From contig JAJHTX010000002.1 in assembly GCA_032164295.1 (NCBI GenBank), positions 2,790,001-2,854,000 on the forward strand: a stretch of 64,000 nucleotides of DNA, read 5' to 3'. Under the pieces are notes generated by a model. It made no database searches. It was not told where the DNA came from and was given only the letters and a program-made list of their open reading frames with translations. This document shows positions 58,245 to 64,000 of this stretch, one piece after another; position 1 is the stretch's first letter; each line of letters begins with the position of its first letter. Both the position numbers and the translations under genes were made by a program. This stretch comes from Inonotus obliquus (Eukaryota; Basidiomycota; Agaricomycetes; Hymenochaetales; Hymenochaetaceae).

Positions 58245-59773
58245 ATGTCGCACGAAGAGCGTGAGCGTGGAGAAATTACGGAGTCAGACAGCCCGCGAGA
58301 CAAAGGACATCGGGATCAACCTCGATATAGAGAGCGCGACCGTGACCGCTCGCCGCGCGACGATGTCTATGTGTCTAGGGGAACATACGGTCGTGACGAT
58401 CGCTATTGGGAAAGAGATAGGGAAAGAGATAGGCCAAGGGACAGATACTACGGTCGGAGAGATGACCGAGAATGGACGCGAGACACGGGACGGGGACGAC
58501 TTTACCGCGACGAACGGGTGGATCGTAGCTATGATCGAGATCGGGACCGTGGCATGGATCACGACAGGTATTATGGGCGGGATAGAGATAGAGAGCAAAG
58601 AAGTGTTTATGAGCGACCGCGACATAGGGAGGATAGGTCTAGGGAGGATCGTAGACACGGAGATACATACGAGAGAAAACCTGAAATTGACACATATCGA
58701 CCAGGTAATTGATTTTCCATCGTTCTGTATATTCCATTCGCTCATTCACTGCTATTGTAGATGGTGCTGTGGATGGGCAATATCGTTCACGACATCGCTC
58801 TCCTCCCGAGCCTGCATACCGTGGTGGACGCAGGAGGAGTAGGAGCAGGTCCCGAGATGATGGTAGCTCCCGGTATCATCGAAGGCGAGAAGATAGTGTA
58901 GATTCCAAACGCTCTGTTTCACGACGAGGGGCTGATGATTGGGATCGACCAAATCGGAAACGAGCTCGTTCACGCTCTCCGGTGGATCACGATACTCGTG
59001 CTCAGAGACGTCTGAGAACAAATAGTCCAGAGCCTGGTCCTGTTGGTTCTCGATGGAGGAGTCAATCTCCTACACGCCGTCGAGAGGAGAAGCGACCGGA
59101 ACGTCGGTCTCCTCCTCCACGCAAAGATTATGAGACTCCTCGCGATGGCCATCGACCTCTTCGTCCGGCATCACCGTCGCGTCCCGAACCTCAAGCATCG
59201 CCTCCTCGTCCAGTGAATAACGACACGGGCCCGAAGGCGAGCCTCAGTGTTGCAACAGCATCACCTCACCAGCCTTCAGCTCCATCGCCGTCATTGACCG
59301 GTGAAAAAACCATACAACCATCTATAACAAGAAGACCTTCAGCAATGACACCGACCCAAATAGATGGCCCGTCTTTACGTTTACCAAGTAAGCAGTTGGT
59401 GGAAACCCCTATTGCAAGACCACCATCTGGTCCACGCTCTGCCACCGTGCCCTCTCAGCCACCACCAGTACGCATACCGGAAATTCCGGAATGGAAGGGT
59501 GCGACATACAATCACCATATTGAAGCGGTAAGCTGGTACTCGTACACTTGATTAAAAATGCAAGTTTCTAACGAACGATAATTAATACTTGATTATTGTT
59601 AGCTCGACCGACGAAGTGACGCACGCTTGGGACTATATCTCAATTACGCACGAGCAAGCGTTGAGTTGTATCGTGCTAAAATCGATACGGACAGCACTGC
59701 CATCGAACTTCGATCTGCTGAACAGCGAAGGATCTTTGCGGAACAACAACGCCAGAAAGCTTTGGAAGCTTGA
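58245..59773 (+). CDS. RS/RD-dipeptide-rich protein, probably RNA-related
   Basis: The start is ATG at 58245 (MSHEERERGEITESDSPRDK). Exon 1 is almost entirely Arg/Asp/Tyr/Glu repeats (RDRDR, YRERDRDRSPRDD, RYYGR units). An intron at about 58704-58760 leads to Arg/Ser-rich sequence (RRRSRSRSRDDGSSRYHRRR; RKRARSRSPVDHD) and a Pro-rich region. Next is a short conserved-looking module IPEIPEWKGATYNHHIEA. The last intron joins LDRRSDARLGLYLNYARASV, ELYRAKIDTDSTAIELRSAE and RIFAEQQRQKALEA, a helical C-terminus. RS/RD domains are typical of splicing and mRNA-export factors. No RRM is present, and I do not recognise the family from the C-terminal module. The highly repetitive first exon leaves overlapping open frames that are not genes. 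Confidence 0.7.
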
Positions 59774-61177
59774 CATGACAACCTTGGATCTCGGACTTCG
59801 AACAGTAATAAGTAATTTAGTACGCTTTCCTTTTTTTTTCCTTCTGGTCATCTTGTGCTCGTGATGAACGATGATTAGCATCGTTTCCGTATTACGAGAA
59901 GCGGTGCACGGTTTCTCTCGTGTTTATCGTGTTCGAAATCACAAGGGAATGGATATCATGATCAAAACGGTCATTCGTATTGTTACATGTGGCCACGTAC
60001 ATTACACGACACGAAATCGTCGGACAATCCACACACACGGTTACTGCGCGCTGTGCAAATAGAATCTGAGACTTGATATCTAACGTCAAAGTCGGACGCC
60101 GATGATATGCTGTAACTGTTAGGACCCTACGCCTCGAAACTATCTCCACAGCCTTCTCAGGATCTTCCACGTTTCCCCAGAGTGTATCCACCAATATGGA
60201 AATAAGAACAGTCCGATGATATACATATCACACCTATCGGATATCACGCCTATCGGCGACGAGACTCTCGTACGGTGGATAGTACTTTCCTGGTAGGTCT
60301 CATCATGCACAGTGCGCAGCAGTCTCCCACTTCCCCTTTCTCTCTTTACTTGATGATTCAATTGCGGTGATAACACGCCAAAGAACCCACAAGTTCACAT
60401 CTTTTACAAAGTTAAAATCATCATCATTCGACTCACCCGATTCGCCGAACTTCCTTTTTTCCAAAGTTGCCAAAGTTACGTCTTATGACTAGCTAGTGAA
60501 GTTTCCACATTTTCCGGTATTCAGAGTATTCAGAGTTATTCAGAGCGCCTCAAGCGCCTCAAGAAGAAGAAGAATCGATCATGCTGCGCTCGCCGGGAAA
60601 ATGACTTGGCCTGCGAAGTCCTCATTGATTAGATAGCTCTCGGCGAATACACAGACACACGCCATGATTAAGGCGCCTGATGATGTTTGTTCGTTGATGG
60701 ACTGGCGTATGATTTGAGTTTAAGTTTCCCGTCCACTTGAATGATATTCGAGAAGACCTTGAATGGACAAGAAAGAAAGAAGTCGTCCTGGCAATCTATC
60801 CACATGCAACCGCCGAACAACAGTCTGTTGAAGCATAGACTTCTACAGAAGAAGTTGACGATACGAGATATGTTCATCGCCATAGATTGCTCGGGTAGTA
60901 GCTCCTAATGGGAGAAAACACATAGTCGGAAACGAAAGTAATACCATACCATATGATAATATTGGTTCCTGCGACTCCGGAGTACCATACTCCTCGGAGC
61001 CGGCATAACGGACTTCCACATCCAAAGATCTTTCAATTTTTCCCTCCGTTGCATCAAGGCACATGCCTCATAGTGCTCCTATTAGCTTAAAATTTTCGCG
61101 TACAGCATGAGAAACACGGCGAGAAAGAGAAGCGAGAAGTGATGCAGTTTATGGTTTGGGGGTGCATTCAATGTGCG
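59774..61177. other. Intergenic region with short repeats and one weak ORF
   Basis: Direct repeats occur at 60225-60258 (two near-identical ATATCACRCCTATCGG units) and at 60520-60570 (TATTCAGAG and GCGCCTCAA units). On the minus strand an ATG at 61064 opens 39 coding-like codons to a possible GTATGG donor near 60945, followed by an open segment to 60668 or 60843. The joins are ambiguous and I do not call a gene. Confidence 0.4.
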
Positions 61178-62001
61178 TTAGTGAAGGATCCATCGGCAAT
61201 ACGCAAAAGAAACCGTTGTCCTGAAAATTCCGTGATTAGAAATGAAGCATGAAAAGTATTCTAGTAGCCAGTTTTGATGTGAAATCAAAACCAAACAAGT
61301 GATGTGCAAGGGCAGTGTGATAAGAAATGGAAGTGAGGCAACGAGGAGGGATTGAATCCAGGAGGATGAAACGTAAATGAAGATACTAAAAAACAGAGAT
61401 CGCAGCCTTTCATAGCTACTCTCCCTCACAGTACTCACCTGCATAGCCTGGAACAATTTCGTGCTGTGCATCTGAATCTGCGGAATTATGTAGTAGAAGA
61501 ACAAGAACAGCAAGCCAAGTCAAAAAAACCGAGTCAGCAGACAGTTCTCGAAGCAACGAAGCAACGAAAGCGCGGATATAAAGAAGACAACAGTATTGAA
61601 ACAACGTCAACCTGAATTTGAATGAATCGAATAGCCGCTGACGAACCATTATACATTCCCTTTGACGCTCGCCTTCTTGGGCTCTACACAGCTCTGACTG
61701 CGGAGCATCGCGTTCACTATCAAATGTATACCTCGCTCTGGGAGATTTCTGTGGCACATAGGACAAAGTCGGAGTAAGCAAGGTCAGCTGGAGATAGAGA
61801 ACTATAGAGAACCCGACTGTGACGGAGTTCCGAGGCCGGGTCCGAGTCGAACAGGAGGAAACCTACTGAGATGAATTGCTTGAGTACTTCGTCTGCATTC
61901 TTGCTGCCGCCTGGCGCCATTTCTCTTCTCCCAAGATAATCTTCGTTGTCGTTAATTTCTTTGCCCTTGAGCTTGCAGAATAGTTTGTGCACGAAGGACA
62001 T
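61178..62001 (-). CDS. Tentative hypothetical gene, spliced
   Basis: The model starts at ATG 62001 (MSFVHKLFCKLKGKEINDNE). Exon 1 runs through RREMAPGGSKNADEVLKQFI, and a donor GTAGGT (about 61866) joins in phase to KSPRARYTFDSERDAPQSEL and CRAQEGERQRECIMVRQRLF in exon 2. A third small Cys-bearing exon (near 61440-61480) and a final exon after ATTTTCAG (about 61219) end at TAA 61178-61180. All joins keep the frame, and exon 2 has the polar composition of real protein. I recognise no family. An alternative start is the Met of MAPGGSK. It could also be noncoding; transcript evidence would decide. Confidence 0.35.
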
Positions 62002-64000
62002 GTACCAGCAAAAAAGCGAGTTAGTGGTGGCGAGAGAAGAGAAACGAACCAACCATTGATTGACGCTGGACAATGACGTCTTTTGCCTAATTAGGGGATC
62101 GGCGTCTACTGAGCGCTCCTTCCTTCTTGGGCCATTCTATCGATTATGTAACATCTAGTAACATTAGGAGTGACCAACCAAGGAAACGCTGAGTACCTTC
62201 CAGCCTCGATAATACCACGAAAATATCCCGAGTCACTTGCAAACTTGCGTTCAGATCTGAGTTGGAAGATCCAATACTCCGCCTGCAAAGTACTTTGCAG
62301 CTGTACAATTATGACCCGAACCCGGATTGCTAGCACCTTTTTCCAAGCATGCAATCTGACTCGAATGAACGATACTAGTACAAGCACGCCACACGCCTTG
62401 CGGATTAAATGCATACATGTACTTGCGGATTTTTTCATTATTTATGTCAGCCTTTTACTGCTTTGCAAGGTCCAACTTCCGGTCACGGAAGTCCTCATGT
62501 ACCATTGATTTTTACCCCACCAAATTCATGATGGATCCCATGCTTTCTGAGTGAACATGTATTCCGGCAATCTCATTCCTTAGATTCTTCGGTGTGATTG
62601 AGTTTTTTGAGAACGGAGTTTTTTCTTTGTCCTGGTGGTGATTCCCAGTCGGCGGGGCGGTTGCCACATTTGGGATGAATCCAAAAACGATTGCATTGCT
62701 TTATGGTGGTCATCAACCAAATTGAGGTTGACGACCTTCCAGGTAGTCGAGGGTATAGTTCAAAATTATCGTACCATCCTTTTCAGCGCCATAACATCTT
62801 TGGTATCCCTAATCTCCATGATCATCGCACTTCGTGTTCTCAGTCGAAATCAAACCTCCGACGCCCATTCGCAACTTCCATCATGCTATCAAGTGAGTTA
62901 CAGGGACGCCAATCCGAAAGAGGACAATCATCCCATTCATCTGAATATCCATGATACTCGTGCAGCAGGCGCTACCCATATCATATCACTATCAGGTTCT
63001 CCATCCTGAGTGACCGTTCGTTGTGTGATCCATTGCACGTAGTTGGCACCTCAACTGAATTATCGTCTAGCAAGGAACACCTGCCCGCATCACGCCATCA
63101 AACCCGATTAGTTCAGCCCGATACCCAATATACATTTGAAACCCGCGCAAAGTAACCTACCGAAAGCAAACTGCTTTTCTGATTCTGGTTTGGAGACAAA
63201 ATGGAAACGCAGTATGCTTTTCCCCGTATGCGATTAGTCCGGCCTAAATATTGAAGCATTGTGAAGGGCAAAGCGAAATTGGGCGACACCCTAAATTGAT
63301 TTGAATGGATGCTCGGTGTGACCAGGTTTTGTAGGGGATAGCATTCATGTTGTCCGTGATTCGCCGTGTAGGATTATGGCCCCATGTTGGCGTGGGACGT
63401 GACTTGAGTTACGAAACGATTACGAGCAACTTCCCGGACGCCGCACAAATTAGTGGCAAATTGGAAATGACTATTGTTGCAATGTAGATAAGTAAATGAA
63501 AAAGAAAACATGCTAATGGTAAAATCGAAGATGCGATATGTGACAAGTATGCAAAATTGTGTAAGGTGAAGAGGAGAGTTCTAGAAGGGCAGGTGGAGAT
63601 GCGACGAAACGACGGGAATAAGGATATGAAATCGGATTCCAAAGGATAAGATCAAAAAAACCGACGTCCGACTCCGAGGCTTCGCGTTCGCTTGAAGAGT
63701 AAAGCGAGGAAGCGATGTCGTTTGGGGTTTTCATGTGTCCATGGTCTTATCATCATGTGTTAACCCAGATACCGCCCTCTTCAGTTTCTCCTGTCTTGTC
63801 CCTCTGTCGTGTGCCCCAAGCCGTTCGAATTCGGCCTAAGAATCCCCCCCTGGGCGTGATTTGCAACGCTCCTGCCAAGATCGGTAATTTAGTTCAGCTC
63901 GGTCCATCTACTCCGCCCTTTACTCATCCGGTGTATTCCCAGTCAGCAACTGCGGACTATTCAGTAGACCTTCGCATTAGCCTATCTCGCTGAGAATATA
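62002..64000. other. Gene-poor end of the window
   Basis: No recognisable coding region is present. A plus-strand frame at about 62640-63009 contains a hydrophobic stretch and a polar tail but lacks an ATG, and no splice partner is evident. The rest is short ORFs and mixed sequence. A gene may begin beyond the right edge. Confidence 0.5.

Noticed and set aside
58261..58842. 193-codon open frame overlapping the RS/RD gene in another frame, and a matching minus-strand frame
   Set aside because: Both follow from the repetitive Arg/Asp codons of exon 1 (CGTGAT-like repeats leave other frames open). The RS/RD frame continues in phase into later exons; the others do not.
62635..63009. Plus-strand frame with hydrophobic segment and polar tail
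   Set aside because: It begins at GTG rather than ATG, has no convincing splice partner and matches no family I know.
1..64000. tRNA, rRNA, snRNA and CRISPR signals
   Set aside because: No B-box (GGTTCGANTCC) with a paired A-box, no regular direct-repeat array and no Sm-site/stem arrangement was found on reading; CRISPR is not expected in a fungal nuclear genome.

Overview
The window looks like nuclear chromosomal DNA from a filamentous basidiomycete fungus, probably an agaricomycete. Genes are densely packed on both strands. They are split by many short introns (mostly about 45-70 nt) with GTRNGT donors, CTRAY-like branch points and YAG acceptors. Coding sequence is moderately GC-rich, and intergenic DNA is pyrimidine-rich and mostly under 1 kb. 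The predicted proteins match families known from mushroom genomes. I see no tRNA or rRNA gene, no CRISPR array and no recognisable transposon. All family assignments come from reading translated sequence; no database search was run.

Left third (1-26 kb): the 3' end of an NAD(P)-binding epimerase-like gene; a cytochrome b561-type membrane protein; a large ARF-GEF (Gea1/2-GBF1 type, complete Sec7 domain); proteasome subunit alpha 4; a C78-family (ZUFSP/ZUP1-like) deubiquitinase with an N-terminal zinc finger; a BTB/POZ protein; an Rpr2/Snm1-type RNase P/MRP zinc-ribbon protein; a LigB/DODA extradiol dioxygenase; the TFIIH/CAK assembly subunit Tfb3/MAT1; a PKA catalytic subunit; the Brix-domain ribosome factor Ssf1/Peter Pan; and holocytochrome c synthase with three CPVDH motifs.

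Middle (26-50 kb): a cysteine-rich secreted PriA-like protein; a nitronate monooxygenase; a WD40 protein divergent from a conserved hypothetical; splicing factor Syf1; the Rab geranylgeranyltransferase alpha subunit (Bet4); a very small three-exon metallothionein gene (35 aa) that ordinary ORF calling misses; a roughly 3 kb stretch with open segments but no recognisable gene; an Edc4/Pdc1-like decapping scaffold; a single-pass membrane protein; and glyoxalase II.

Right (50-64 kb): a tandem segmental duplication with two units of about 1.75 and 1.86 kb. Each unit carries an intact SFT2-like Golgi transport gene plus the 3' end of the SRP receptor alpha gene. Only the outer unit joins a full-length SRP receptor gene; the inner fragment is truncated and frameshifted. 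Then come a cyclin L-like gene, an RS/RD-rich protein, and about 4 kb of sparse DNA with one tentative gene.

The genes are mostly housekeeping (secretory pathway, RNA processing, proteolysis, signalling). Apart from the duplicated block I see no functional cluster. The most notable items are the hidden metallothionein, the SFT2/SRP-receptor duplication with conserved 13- and 21-nt microexons, the glyoxalase II GC-AG intron with a 6-nt microexon, and the Bet4 gene whose first coding exon is just ATG.
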